The translations under genes were made by a program, and so were the position numbers. A DNA stretch of 64,000 bases from Chitinophaga sp. (GTDB lineage Bacteria; Bacteroidota; Bacteroidia; Chitinophagales; Chitinophagaceae), in contig NZ_JAGHZS010000003.1 of the NCBI RefSeq assembly GCF_017745275.1, positions 304,693 to 368,692 on the forward strand. Reading direction: 5' to 3'. Shown here in pieces: positions 8,649 through 17,752 of this stretch (the first letter of the stretch is position 1; each line of letters starts with the position of its first letter). The notes beneath the pieces were generated by a model. The model did no database searches. It had not been told where the DNA came from and was given only the letters and a program-made list of their open reading frames with translations.

Positions 8649-10031
8649 ATGATCAGTAAGGCCCAGGTAAGTCAGCTTTATCAGGCGCAGCAGGTGTATT
8701 TCGACTCTGGCGCCACACTTCCGTATTCTTTCCGGAAAACCCAGTTGAAAAAGTTGAAAAAAGCCATTCAGAAATACGAAGAAAAAATCATTGCGGCCTT
8801 GCATGCCGATCTGCACAAGCATCCGATGGAGGCCTATGGCAGCGAGGTAGGATTTTTATATGAGGAAATCAGCTATATATTAGATGGGCTCAAACAGTGG
8901 ATGGAACCGGAAGTGGTTACCTCTCCCTTTGTCACCTATCCCAGTAGCAGCCGGGTATATAAACAGCCCCTCGGCCTCACCCTGATCATTGGGCCCTGGA
9001 ATTATCCGTTTATGTTGCTGATCAGCCCATTACTGGGTGCTATTGCGGGAGGTAATTGTGCTATTATTAAGCCTTCGGAGATGGCTCCACATACAGCCGC
9101 CGTAGTGGCCGATTTAATTGCCGATACTTTTGATCCGGCTTATGTTACGGTTGTTCCTGGTGATGGCATGGAAGTGATTCCCATGTTGATGAGCTTCCGC
9201 TTCGATCATGTGTTTTTTACCGGCAGTATTCCGGTGGGTAAAAAAATTATGGAGATGGCCGTTCCACATCTGACGCCGGTAACGCTGGAGTTGGGAGGTA
9301 AATCGCCCTGTGTGGTTGATGAAAAAGTGAATGTAAATGTAGCAGCTAAACGTATTGTTTGGGGCAAATTCTGGAATGCCGGCCAAACCTGTGTGGCGCC
9401 CGATTATTTGCTGGTGCATCAAAATGTTAAGGAAGCACTGGTGACAGCATTAAAAGCCGCTATTACAGAATTTTTTGGAGATGATCCCGCGGCCAGTGGC
9501 GATTATGCCCGCATGATTAATAGCAAACGTTTTGATACGGTAGCTACCTACTTAAAAGAAGGACATATCCTGCACGGTGGCCAAACCAACCGCGATCAAC
9601 TATATATTGCCCCTACCCTGCTGGATGATGTGGAATGGACCGATCCGGTGATGCAGGATGAAATATTCGGCCCAGTATTACCTATTCTTACTTACACGGA
9701 TTTATCCCAGGCTATACAGGCCATTAAACAACTCCCTTATCCGCTGGCGTTGTATGTATTTACGAACAGTAAGAAAACAGAAAAAATGCTGATAGAGCAA
9801 GTGCGTTTTGGCGGAGGCTGCGTGAACAATGCATTAGTGCATCTTACCAATCCTGAATTGCCCTTTGGTGGTGCGGGTTACAGCGGTATGGGCAAGTATC
9901 ACGGTAAATACAGTTTCGATACGTTTACACACCAGAAAGGAATGCTCAAAACAGGCACCTGGCTGGATGTACCTACGAAATATCCTCCGTTTAAGAATAA
10001 GCTGAAACTGATGAGGATGATCATGAAATAA
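8649..10031 (+). CDS. NAD(P)-dependent aldehyde dehydrogenase (class 3-like)
   Basis: This oxidises an aldehyde to the carboxylic acid with NAD(P)+. The 460-residue length without an N-terminal extension fits the class 3/fatty-aldehyde dehydrogenase branch. Visible signatures are the cofactor-fold string GPWNYPF, FTGS before the nicotinamide site, the general base Glu214 in LELGGKSP, and the nucleophile Cys248 in NAGQTCVAPDY. The C-terminus has the conserved PFGGAGYSGMGKYHGKYSFD segment. It stands alone, divergent from gatB and convergent with the PDZ gene, so the physiological substrate is not given by context. A medium- or long-chain aldehyde is a guess from family resemblance. Confidence 0.93.
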   Translation: MISKAQVSQLYQAQQVYFDSGATLPYSFRKTQLKKLKKAIQKYEEKIIAALHADLHKHPMEAYGSEVGFLYEEISYILDGLKQWMEPEVVTSPFVTYPSSSRVYKQPLGLTLIIGPWNYPFMLLISPLLGAIAGGNCAIIKPSEMAPHTAAVVADLIADTFDPAYVTVVPGDGMEVIPMLMSFRFDHVFFTGSIPVGKKIMEMAVPHLTPVTLELGGKSPCVVDEKVNVNVAAKRIVWGKFWNAGQTCVAPDYLLVHQNVKEALVTALKAAITEFFGDDPAASGDYARMINSKRFDTVATYLKEGHILHGGQTNRDQLYIAPTLLDDVEWTDPVMQDEIFGPVLPILTYTDLSQAIQAIKQLPYPLALYVFTNSKKTEKMLIEQVRFGGGCVNNALVHLTNPELPFGGAGYSGMGKYHGKYSFDTFTHQKGMLKTGTWLDVPTKYPPFKNKLKLMRMIMK

Positions 10032-10042
10032 GCGGAAAGTAT

Positions 10043-10131
10043 AAAGCCAAAAGCTATTGAAGCGAATAACAGGCGCGGGTGTTATAGCATCCCATTCGCG
10101 TTTATCATTCGCTTCAATAGCTTTTGGCTTT
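10043..10131. repeat. Heptad inverted-repeat element, copy 1
   Basis: Perfect 25-bp arms (10043-10067 and 10107-10131) enclose a 39-base loop. The core GCTATTGAAGCGAAT is mirrored exactly. Outer units follow the GCnnAAA 7-bp pattern. It fills the space between two convergent genes, 12 bases after one stop and 9 before the other, so it may act as a bidirectional terminator or 3' end structure. Confidence 0.85.
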
Positions 10132-10140
10132 CTGCTCTTC

Positions 10141-11163
10141 CTACAAATCAGCCTTATTTAATAGCTTCGGTATTTTTATGGATATGGATTGTGTTTGTCC
10201 GTTTCGTTTAACCGTAGCTGTTATGGTTCCTTTACTACGGTTTTCCCGGTATGCTTTAGATAAATCCGAGGCGGATTTAACAGGTGTGCCAGCCAGTTCC
10301 GTTACAATATCATCTTTTTGGAAACCGGCTTTTTCCGCAGGGGAGGCTGTAGCAATATCAATTACCTGGGCACCTTCATCATTCTCAGTATCCTGTACCT
10401 GCAGTCCAAGTTTTACACCTTCTTCCGGCCGGTTGTACCAGCCATTTCCGAAGCCCTGGCCACCACGTGGCGGAGCAGGGAAGGTAAACATGCGGGGGCC
10501 GTTCTTGGGCTGACCGAAAGGTGACCGGTCATTCCAGCTATTGATACCGGAATCCTTTCTTTCGTCCAGCGTAACGATTACTTTATTTGTTTTTGAATTA
10601 CGTATATACGATACCGTTATTTTATCCGCCGGCTGATGTTTACCGATAATTTCAAATAGTTCTGCCGGTTCATTCACTTTTTCCTGGTCAATAGCGGTAA
10701 TTATATCACCCACTTTGATGCCTGCTTTATCTGCAGCTGTGCCTTTGGCTACTGTTTTTACAGTAACACCGGTAGCCCCTTTCTTTTCCGTGATAACACC
10801 CAGCATAGCCTTGTTGGTGGGGGCAGCCATCGCGTCATCATCGTCACCATTAAACAAATCAAAGTTGTCGGGCAGATTATCGCTGTCGAAGCTGAAGGAG
10901 TTACCATCACGCGGGATAATTTTCCTGCGGAAAACAGAAAGGTTGGGATCGTTGTATTCATCCAGTTTTTTGCCATCCAGCAAGATGTCGCCATTTTTAA
11001 TTTCCACGGTCACCTTACTGTCTTTGTCATTTTTGTGCTTGATCACAATTTCATCAAACTCTCCCATTTGATCTTTGGGCGTCTTAGCTGTTTGCGCAGA
11101 TACCGCGCCCGTAATAAAGCAGGAAAAGCCTGCCAGTGTGAGGATTTGCAGTAACCTGGTCAT
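10141..11163 (-). CDS. Exported protein with two PDZ domains
   Basis: A Sec signal peptide (cleavage near VSAQ, about residue 24) is followed by a charged region that is probably beta-rich. A first PDZ domain lies at about 117-200 (AMLGVI, GIKVGDIITAID), followed by a short Gly/Pro-rich linker (PAPPRGGQGFGNGW). A second PDZ domain lies at about 250-335 (LGLQVQDT, ASPAEKAGFQKDDIVTEL). There is no serine-protease domain, so it is not a DegP/HtrA enzyme. It is more likely a periplasmic scaffold that binds protein C-termini. It is a 340-residue single gene between two heptad repeat elements. A minus-strand TAATTTTG box lies 42 bases before the ATG. Confidence 0.85.
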   Translation of the reverse strand: MTRLLQILTLAGFSCFITGAVSAQTAKTPKDQMGEFDEIVIKHKNDKDSKVTVEIKNGDILLDGKKLDEYNDPNLSVFRRKIIPRDGNSFSFDSDNLPDNFDLFNGDDDDAMAAPTNKAMLGVITEKKGATGVTVKTVAKGTAADKAGIKVGDIITAIDQEKVNEPAELFEIIGKHQPADKITVSYIRNSKTNKVIVTLDERKDSGINSWNDRSPFGQPKNGPRMFTFPAPPRGGQGFGNGWYNRPEEGVKLGLQVQDTENDEGAQVIDIATASPAEKAGFQKDDIVTELAGTPVKSASDLSKAYRENRSKGTITATVKRNGQTQSISIKIPKLLNKADL

Positions 11164-11205
11164 ATCACTTCATAGTTTTTGTTTACTAAATGTAAGCTAA
11201 TGAGG

Positions 11206-11213
11206 CAAAATTA
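11206..11213 (-). promoter_or_regulatory. Candidate -7 box for the PDZ gene
   Basis: TAATTTTG on the minus strand matches TAnnTTTG and lies 42 bases upstream of the start at 11163. No clear -33 TTG is visible at the usual spacing. Confidence 0.35.
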
Positions 11214-11257
11214 AAGGGTGAGGAAGGAAAGAAAAAGTTAAAAAAAGAGCGCATAAA

Positions 11258-11384
11258 GCTGAAAGCATAAAGCATAAAGCAAAAAGCTATTAAAGCGAAT
11301 AACCAGAGCGTATGGGTGAAATATTATTACCCGCTCTGGTTATTCGCTTTAATAGCTTTTTGCTTTATGCTTTCAGCTTTCAGC
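11258..11384. repeat. Heptad inverted-repeat element, copy 2
   Basis: Perfect 40-bp arms (11271-11310 and 11332-11371) enclose a 21-base loop, and the pairing continues outward with two mismatches to 11258 and 11384. The left arm is a run of 7-bp units GCTGAAA, GCATAAA, GCATAAA, GCAAAAA, GCTATTA followed by AAGCGAAT. It ends 8 bases from the alaS stop. Confidence 0.9.
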
Positions 11385-11392
11385 TTCCGCTT

Positions 11393-14017
11393 TTATGCCT
11401 GCTGTAATACTTTTTTCACTGCAGCAATAGCCTGATCTAATTTATCGGTATCTTGTCCGCCGGCTGTGGCAAAGGTTTTCTGGCCACCGCCGCCACCTTT
11501 GATCAAAGGTGCAATATGTTCTTTGATTAATTTGGTAGCTTCCAATCCTTTGGCATTGACTATAGATTCGTCGATCGTCAATGCTACGCTGGCTTTGCCG
11601 CCAATATTGGCTACAAATAACAGCACATGATCCGGGATATCGTTTTTCAGTTGGAACGACAACTGTTTCAATCCTTCTGCATTGCTGACAGATACGATTT
11701 GTCCGAGGAAGTTAACCCCGTTGATTGGTTCGGCCTGTTGACGCAGGCTGGTAGCCAATGCGCGTACTTTTTCAAGTTCCAGCGCTTCCAGTTGTTTTTC
11801 CAGGGCGGCTTTATCCTGCAGTAACGTTTCTACCGTTTTAACGATTTCTTTTGGATTTTTTAATGCGGCCTTGATTTCTTTCAGCTGCGCCAATTGCTCA
11901 TTCACAAAAGCTTCCGCTTTGGCGCCGGTAACAGCCTCCACACGACGTACGCCGGCAGCTACGGCACTTTCAGAAACGAATTTAAACTGACCCAGTTCGC
12001 CGGTAGAACTGATGTGGGTACCACCGCACAATTCAACACTGTAAGCAGGGTCGATAATTACCACGCGTACCACATCACCGTATTTTTCACCGAATAATGC
12101 CATGGCACCCAGTTTCAGGGCTTCTTCCTTCGGCAATTCACGGATCACTACGGGGATGTTTTCCCGGATTTTTTCATTTACGATGGCTTCTATCTGTGCC
12201 ATTTCTTCATCGGTTACTTTCGCAAAATGCGAGAAGTCGAAGCGAAGCGCCTCTGCATTCACCAGTGATCCTTTCTGCGCTACGTGGGTACCTAATACCT
12301 GGCGCAGGGCGGCGTGCAACAAGTGAGTAGCGGAGTGGTGACGCTCCGTATTATGACGCTTATCCTTTGCCACGGCTGCTTTTACAACCGCAGTAGGTTG
12401 TGTTGGCAACTTATCCGCAAAATGGATAGTAAGATTATTTTCTTTCTTGGTATCGGTAACGTGAATTACTTCGTCTCCAAAATGGAGGGTACCTGTATCG
12501 CCTACCTGTCCGCCGCTTTCAGCGTAGAACGGTGTTTGGCCCAGTACCAGCTGGAATTGTTCCTTTCCTTTAGCTTTTACGGTACGGTATTTCAGCAGTT
12601 TGGTAGTGCTTTCTAGTTGTTCGTAGCCGATGAAAACAGAATTAGGCGTTTCGTCCAGTACTACCCAATCGCCCATATCCAGCTCTGTAGCGGCGCGGGA
12701 ACGGTCTTTCTGTTCTTTCATGGCCGCCTCAAATCCTTTTTCATCTACAGTAAATCCATTTTCTGCAGCAATCAGACTGGTAAGGTCATATGGGAATCCG
12801 TAGGTATCATATAATTCAAAAGCGGTTTTACCATCAACAGCTTTAACAGCGGCATGTTGGATAAAATCTTCAATCCGGCGGATGCCGCTTTCCAGGGTAC
12901 GCAGGAAGTTGTTTTCTTCTTCGAAAACTACCTTCCTTACAAAGTCCACCTGTTGTTGGAGTTCAGGGAACACGTGTGAAAACTGGGCAGCGAGTACTGG
13001 TACCAGGTCGTGTAACAGCGGCTTTTTCACATCCAGGAAGGAATAGTAGTAACGAACGGCCCTGCGCAGAATACGGCGAATAACGTAACCGGCGCCGGTG
13101 TTGGATGGTAATTGTCCATCTGCTATAGTAAAGGAGATCGCGCGGATATGATCAGCTATTACGCGGAAAGCCACATCTTTTTTCTCATCAGTACCTGCAT
13201 ATTTTTTCCCGCTGAGTCCTTCCGTAGTATGGATGGTACCCATAAACAGGTCTGTATCGTAATTGGAGGTTTTACCCTGTAATACTCTCACCAAACGCTC
13301 CAGTCCCATACCGGTATCTACGTGTTGCGCCGGCAGCGGCTCCAGGGATTTATCCTTCAGGCGATTGAACTGCATGAATACGTTGTTCCATATTTCAATT
13401 ACCTGGGGATGGTCTGCATTCACCAATGTTTTACCGTCTACCTGCTTCCTTTCTTCCTCCGGGCGGCAGTCGACATGAATTTCGGAGCAAGGGCCGCAGG
13501 GGCCGGTATCTCCCATCTCCCAAAAGTTATCCTTTTTGTTACCCAGCAGGATACGATCTTCTGCAATATGTTCTTTCCAGAAATTATATGCTTCCTCGTC
13601 TTTTGGCAGGTTTTCGCTTGCATCTCCCTGAAAAACAGTTACATAGAGTTTGTCTTTCGGAATTTTATACACTTCTGTCAGTAATTCCCAGCTCCAGGCA
13701 ATGGCTTCTTTCTTAAAATAGTCGCCAAAGCTCCAGTTACCAAGCATTTCAAACATGGTATGGTGGTAAGTATCAATACCTACTTCTTCCAGGTCGTTGT
13801 GCTTGCCACTTACCCGCAGGCACTTTTGCGTATCTACCACTCTTTTGTGAGGTGGAACCCGGTTTCCAAGGAAATAATCCTTAAACTGGTTCATACCCGC
13901 GTTAGTGAACATCAGGGTGGGGTCGTTTTTAATAACGATGGGGGCAGATGGAACTATCTGGTGCCCTTTTGACGCAAAAAAGTCCAGGAATTGCTGTCTT
14001 ATTTCAGATGCTGTCAT
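11393..14017 (-). CDS. alaS: Alanyl-tRNA synthetase
   Basis: AlaRS charges tRNA(Ala) and hydrolyses mischarged Ser/Gly-tRNA. At 874 residues it is full length. The class II catalytic core lies at the N-terminus (FTNAGMNQFKDYFLG; GDTGPCGPCSEIH, a bacterial zinc-binding-like segment). The editing domain has the zinc-site pairs HSATH (His561, His565) and CGGTH (Cys664, His668). The C-terminal C-Ala domain is present and contains the Gly-rich string KGGGGGQKTFATAGG. The first ATG at 14017 gives the family N-terminus directly. The leader is about 180 bases from a well-formed minus-strand promoter. Confidence 0.98.
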   Translation of the reverse strand: MTASEIRQQFLDFFASKGHQIVPSAPIVIKNDPTLMFTNAGMNQFKDYFLGNRVPPHKRVVDTQKCLRVSGKHNDLEEVGIDTYHHTMFEMLGNWSFGDYFKKEAIAWSWELLTEVYKIPKDKLYVTVFQGDASENLPKDEEAYNFWKEHIAEDRILLGNKKDNFWEMGDTGPCGPCSEIHVDCRPEEERKQVDGKTLVNADHPQVIEIWNNVFMQFNRLKDKSLEPLPAQHVDTGMGLERLVRVLQGKTSNYDTDLFMGTIHTTEGLSGKKYAGTDEKKDVAFRVIADHIRAISFTIADGQLPSNTGAGYVIRRILRRAVRYYYSFLDVKKPLLHDLVPVLAAQFSHVFPELQQQVDFVRKVVFEEENNFLRTLESGIRRIEDFIQHAAVKAVDGKTAFELYDTYGFPYDLTSLIAAENGFTVDEKGFEAAMKEQKDRSRAATELDMGDWVVLDETPNSVFIGYEQLESTTKLLKYRTVKAKGKEQFQLVLGQTPFYAESGGQVGDTGTLHFGDEVIHVTDTKKENNLTIHFADKLPTQPTAVVKAAVAKDKRHNTERHHSATHLLHAALRQVLGTHVAQKGSLVNAEALRFDFSHFAKVTDEEMAQIEAIVNEKIRENIPVVIRELPKEEALKLGAMALFGEKYGDVVRVVIIDPAYSVELCGGTHISSTGELGQFKFVSESAVAAGVRRVEAVTGAKAEAFVNEQLAQLKEIKAALKNPKEIVKTVETLLQDKAALEKQLEALELEKVRALATSLRQQAEPINGVNFLGQIVSVSNAEGLKQLSFQLKNDIPDHVLLFVANIGGKASVALTIDESIVNAKGLEATKLIKEHIAPLIKGGGGGQKTFATAGGQDTDKLDQAIAAVKKVLQQA

Positions 14018-14135
14018 AAATATTGATACGAATTAATATGTATTTTATATCTTATAAAGGCGTTTCAACCAGCTTTGGGCTTATACTTGTGTTTCAAGCC
14101 CTTACAAAGTAGTTAGAAAATTGACATTCAAAAGG

Positions 14136-14166
14136 TTGATGTTTTAATCTAATTACATTAGGTTTG
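14136..14166 (+). promoter_or_regulatory. Candidate promoter for the M23 peptidase gene
   Basis: TTG (14136-14138), a 20-base spacer and TAGGTTTG (14159-14166) form a complete Bacteroidota -33/-7 pair about 205 bases before the ATG at 14372. The rest of the 14018-14371 gap holds the opposing alaS promoter and no gene I can support. Confidence 0.55.
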
Positions 14167-14200
14167 TGCGCCTTATTTTCCCGCCGTGTTAAGGGGAGTG

Positions 14201-14231
14201 CAAAAATATCGAAACTGGTATGATTATGCAA
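14201..14231 (-). promoter_or_regulatory. Candidate alaS promoter
   Basis: On the minus strand TTG (14231-14229), a 20-base spacer and TATTTTTG (14208-14201) match the -33/-7 consensus. It would yield a leader of roughly 180 bases before alaS. The two opposing -7 boxes lie only 35 bases apart, so transcription in the two directions would cross. Confidence 0.55.
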
Positions 14232-14371
14232 AACAGGTTGTATAACCCGGCAAAAATAGTTTTATGGGAAAAGAAATGCCAACGAAACCATCCAGAAGTT
14301 TGTACCCATGTGAAATAAATCTGCTGTCATAGCGTTCACTGCACTATGGCGCATAAAGTACACCCTGGTGC

Positions 14372-15343
14372 ATGAAGAAGGTTAAATATTTTTACAACAC
14401 CCAAACATTAAAATACGAAAAGCTCGTAGTATCACTGCGGGTGAAAGTCCTGCGAATACTGGGGTTTGTGTCTGCGGCTATCGTTACTGGTGCCATTTTC
14501 CTGTCTGTGGCTTACCGCCTGGTAGACTCTCCCAAGGAAAAATCGCTCCGTCGCGACCTGGAAGGCATGAAGGAAAAATATGACGCCTTACAGGGCCGTA
14601 TGAAGGAAGTGAAAGGCAAGCTGGCCGAGTTGGAAGACCGCGACAACGAAATTTACCGCGTTATCTTTGAAGCCTCCCCCATTCCGGACAGTACCCGTAT
14701 GGGTAAAATAAAACGGGATGAGGAAGCCGCCCAGCTGCAATCTTTTGCCAGCAGCGAAATCATTGCTTCCACTGCCGTTTTGTTAAAAGAACTTACTAAC
14801 CGGGTAAAAGCACAGGAAACCTCTTATGATGAAATTGATAAGATGGTGAAGAATAAACAGCAGATGCTGGCGTCTATTCCCGCTATACAACCCGTATCCA
14901 ATAAAGATCTTAAGCATATAGCCTCCGGTTTCGGATATCGTATTGACCCCATCTATAAAACCATGAAGTACCACGCGGGCCTCGACTTTGCAGCTCCCAG
15001 CGGTACGCCCATCTATTCCACCGGCGATGGTACCGTGGAAGAAGCCAGTTTGAGCGATGTAGGCTACGGTAACCACGTGGTAATCCGCCATGGATACGGC
15101 TATAAAACTTTGTATGGCCACATGTTGCGCATGAAAGTGAAAGCCGGCCAGGTAGTGAAACGTGGCGATGTATTGGGATGGGTAGGCAGCACCGGTAAAT
15201 CAACCGGGCCTCACTGCCACTATGAAGTGATGAAAAACGGAGAAAAGGTTGATCCGGTTTACTTCTTCTTTAATGACCTTACGCCCGAACAATTTGACCG
15301 GATGTTGAAAATGGCGAGATCCGGAAATCAGTCGTTCGACTAA
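14372..15343 (+). CDS. M23 family metallopeptidase, membrane anchored
   Basis: This probable peptidoglycan endopeptidase has 323 residues: a basic cytoplasmic N-terminus, one membrane segment at about 29-48, a coiled coil at about 55-95, and a LytM/M23 domain in the C-terminal half. The zinc ligands are intact: His201 and Asp205 in YHAGLDFAAPSG, and the HxH motif as His281-Cys282-His283 in TGPHCHYEV. The layout resembles the cell-elongation or division-linked M23 proteins of Bacteroidota. It is followed by a 150-bp spacer containing short 7-bp-like repeats and then a MerR-type regulator, possibly in one transcript. Confidence 0.9.
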   Translation: MKKVKYFYNTQTLKYEKLVVSLRVKVLRILGFVSAAIVTGAIFLSVAYRLVDSPKEKSLRRDLEGMKEKYDALQGRMKEVKGKLAELEDRDNEIYRVIFEASPIPDSTRMGKIKRDEEAAQLQSFASSEIIASTAVLLKELTNRVKAQETSYDEIDKMVKNKQQMLASIPAIQPVSNKDLKHIASGFGYRIDPIYKTMKYHAGLDFAAPSGTPIYSTGDGTVEEASLSDVGYGNHVVIRHGYGYKTLYGHMLRMKVKAGQVVKRGDVLGWVGSTGKSTGPHCHYEVMKNGEKVDPVYFFFNDLTPEQFDRMLKMARSGNQSFD

Positions 15344-15495
15344 CCATTCACTATTAATCATTAGTTTTTAGTAAGTTATATGTCCTTACTAATCATATCA
15401 AACTAAAAAATCCAGTACTAAAAAGCGGAAATCTAAAGGCTAAAAGCTTAACTTCATCTTCGTAAAAGATATTTGTCACCTCGTTTTTTACTACG

Positions 15496-16014
15496 ATGCA
15501 CCAGCTAGACCTTTTTTCGACACCTGGAATACCGCATCCTGCTGAAGTTGCGGTAACGAAACCAGCTAAAGTAAAAGTAAAGGCCAGCAGCCCAAAAGCT
15601 GCCGTAGCACCCATCACACCTGGGAAAAAACGGGGACGTAAATCATTGAAAGAGTTATCGGAGGACCCGGACCTGATTATGGAGTTGGATAAATTGGTAC
15701 TAGATAAGCAGTATTATTCAATTAGTGAGGTAGCAGCCATGTTTAAGGTAAACACCTCGCTGATACGCTATTGGGAGAATGAATTTGATATACTGCAACC
15801 CAAAAAGAACCGAAAAGGCGACCGGCTTTTCCGGCAGGAAGATATTCAACACCTCAAATTAATTTACCATCTGCTGCGCGAAAGAAAATATACCATTGAA
15901 GGAGCCAAGCAAAAATTGAAAGAAGATCATAAACTGGCTGCCCGCAATTTCGAAATGGTACAGGCTTTGCTGAAGGTACGGGGTTTCTTAACGGAACTGA
16001 AAGATCAATTATAA
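15496..16014 (+). CDS. MerR-family transcriptional regulator
   Basis: The 172 residues start with a low-complexity, basic, Pro/Ala/Lys-rich tail (about 1-55), followed by a MerR winged helix at about 73-140: YYSISEVAAMFKV, then LIRYWENEFDIL, which is the usual helix-turn-helix plus wing. There are no C-terminal metal-binding cysteines and only a short dimerisation helix, so the signal sensed is unknown. Many Bacteroidota carry a regulator of this form next to an M23 peptidase gene. The thioredoxin-fold gene starts 10 bp after its stop, suggesting co-transcription. Confidence 0.88.
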   Translation: MHQLDLFSTPGIPHPAEVAVTKPAKVKVKASSPKAAVAPITPGKKRGRKSLKELSEDPDLIMELDKLVLDKQYYSISEVAAMFKVNTSLIRYWENEFDILQPKKNRKGDRLFRQEDIQHLKLIYHLLRERKYTIEGAKQKLKEDHKLAARNFEMVQALLKVRGFLTELKDQL

Positions 16015-16024
16015 AAACATCATT

Positions 16025-16528
16025 ATGCGATTGAAAACATTACTATTGGGCGGCGGCTTATTATTCTCCTCCCTGGCCTGGGCTCAGAGTGGAAAGGTAT
16101 TGAAGGGCAAGATAGATATGAAAACACTGATGAATGATACCGCTACCACGTGGTTTTACAAAGGTGTAAACAGCTACCAGCCAAATGACAACATGTTGAA
16201 CTATATTAAAACAAATCGCTCCAACTTCAACATGGTTGTGGTAATGGGTACCTGGGACGAAACCAGCCGTGAAGTAGTACCTGCCCTCTACAAAGTGATG
16301 ATCACTGGTGGTAGCCCGGAAGAGCAAATTGTGATGTTTGCAGCCGATGAGAAATTACAGACAGACGCTCCGGTGGACTATAAAGTAAAGAAGCTGCCTA
16401 CTATCATTGTATTTAAAGATGGTAAAGAAGAAGGCCGTATTGTAGGCACTCCTAAAGAGTCTGTAGAAGCTGATCTGTCACGCATCCTGCTGGCAAGCAG
16501 CCAAAAAGAAAAGAAAGATAAAGAGTAA
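16025..16528 (+). CDS. Exported thioredoxin-fold protein without active-site cysteines
   Basis: The 167-residue protein has a signal peptide ending LAWAQ (about residue 21) and a thioredoxin-like domain. The strand VVVMGTW is followed by Asp78-Glu-Thr-Ser81 where WCxxC is expected, and the cis-proline strand KKLPTIIVF is retained with KDGKEEGRIVG after it. No cysteine occurs anywhere in the protein, so it cannot do thiol redox chemistry and is more likely a binding or chaperone module. It sits 10 bp downstream of the MerR gene and ends at a strong hairpin. The fold call is from motif reading and is fairly secure; the function is unknown. Confidence 0.8.
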   Translation: MRLKTLLLGGGLLFSSLAWAQSGKVLKGKIDMKTLMNDTATTWFYKGVNSYQPNDNMLNYIKTNRSNFNMVVVMGTWDETSREVVPALYKVMITGGSPEEQIVMFAADEKLQTDAPVDYKVKKLPTIIVFKDGKEEGRIVGTPKESVEADLSRILLASSQKEKKDKE

Positions 16529-16571
16529 CCCGGATATAGTTTTTCTCAGGACGGAAAAAGATATTTATAAA

Positions 16572-16618
16572 AGATGAGCGAAGATCGAAGCCGTAAGTGC
16601 TTCTTTCTTCGCTCATCT
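16572..16618. terminator. Hairpin between convergent genes
   Basis: A 13-bp perfect outer stem (AGATGAGCGAAGA / TCTTCGCTCATCT) with further pairing inside (GAAGC/GCTTC) and a short T-rich tail on the plus side. It separates the thioredoxin-fold and MscS genes. Confidence 0.7.
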
Positions 16619-16638
16619 CTTTATAATAACATCAACTG

Positions 16639-17742
16639 CTAATGCCGTTGGTCCGTAATCGTTACATTAGTAGTTGTAGTAGGGCATTTAATACCTCTCG
16701 CCTCCATCAGCTTGATCACCGTGAGGTTCACACTTTCCCTTAATGCCGCATACTGCGTACCATCAATGATATAAGTATTGAAAACGATTTGAATAACGTA
16801 GGTGTCTTTCGTAAAATCGTTCAGGTTCACCGTGAAGCCATCCAGTACATTGTTATTGCTTTTCAGTGACTGTCTTACGTCCTGTAAAAATGCCAGCAGG
16901 GCCTCTGCCGGAGTATCTGTGCCCAGTTCCAGCTTCAAAGCTACCCGTTGTTGCGTGCGCAGAGAAAGGTTGTCCAGGATACTATCCACCATTTTTTTGT
17001 TAGGTACCGTTACGAAGGTCTTTTCCAGCGTACGTATGCGGGTGCTGCGCAAACCAATTTTTTCTACAGATCCCTGGTAGGCATCTACCTTAACGTTATC
17101 GCCTACACGGAATGGTTTATCAAAAAAGATAATGAAGGAGCCGATCAGGTTTTCAATACTTTCTTTGGCAGCGAGTGCAAGGGCGGCAGCACCGATACCA
17201 AGACCCGCAATGATTTTATTCACCAGGCCCACCCCAAACAAGATGCGGATAAACGCAATGGCACCCATGATGAATACAATGGCCTTGAAGAAGTCGCGGA
17301 AGAAAATGATGAACTGATTATCAGTTTTATCCTCTGTCAGATCCGCTTTCTTTTCCAGTACCAGCGCTATAAAATCAATCAGCCGCAATACAATCCAGAT
17401 AATACTCATGCTCAACGACAGCTCCAGCAAGGTGTCTGTTACATTTTGCAGGGTCGCTTTACCATATACATGCACATTGAGCAGTCGCGGAAAAGTAAAC
17501 CGGTCAATGGTAAGCATGAAGGTGATGAGCAACAGGAAGTACTCCAGTGGCCGCAGCAGCAGGTTCACAAAATCTTTTTCGTCAATCTGGGGCGACCAGT
17601 GCTTCACCAGCCGGAACAGGATGGCTGCTACTCCTTTGGAAATATACCGCTTTACAATCCACACAAACAATAATACCCCCACCAGGACCATGTAATCCCG
17701 CACGGAGTTGTCTAAAAAAACCTGATTCAAAAATTCATTCAT
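16639..17742 (-). CDS. MscS-family mechanosensitive ion channel
   Basis: The 367-residue membrane protein has four or five N-terminal transmembrane segments, a pore-lining TM3-like helix rich in Gly/Ala (ALGIGAAALALAAKESIENLIGS is the relevant stretch, read in two parts: IAGLGIGAAALALAAKESI and ENLIGSFII), and the cytoplasmic beta domain marked by FRVGDNVKVD and a vestibule region with VPNKKMVDSILDN. It should release solutes on hypo-osmotic shock. It lies 10 bp downstream of the amidohydrolase gene on the same strand, so the two may be co-transcribed, though no functional link is evident. Confidence 0.93.
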   Translation of the reverse strand: MNEFLNQVFLDNSVRDYMVLVGVLLFVWIVKRYISKGVAAILFRLVKHWSPQIDEKDFVNLLLRPLEYFLLLITFMLTIDRFTFPRLLNVHVYGKATLQNVTDTLLELSLSMSIIWIVLRLIDFIALVLEKKADLTEDKTDNQFIIFFRDFFKAIVFIMGAIAFIRILFGVGLVNKIIAGLGIGAAALALAAKESIENLIGSFIIFFDKPFRVGDNVKVDAYQGSVEKIGLRSTRIRTLEKTFVTVPNKKMVDSILDNLSLRTQQRVALKLELGTDTPAEALLAFLQDVRQSLKSNNNVLDGFTVNLNDFTKDTYVIQIVFNTYIIDGTQYAALRESVNLTVIKLMEARGIKCPTTTTNVTITDQRH

Positions 17743-17752
17743 AAAATGATGG

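Noticed and set aside
11258..11384. Heptad units considered as a CRISPR-like array
   Set aside because: The units are 7 bp with no spacers, arms are inverted, and no cas genes are near.
16948..17673. 241-codon frame antisense to mscS
   Set aside because: It is a shadow of the MscS gene with no family features.
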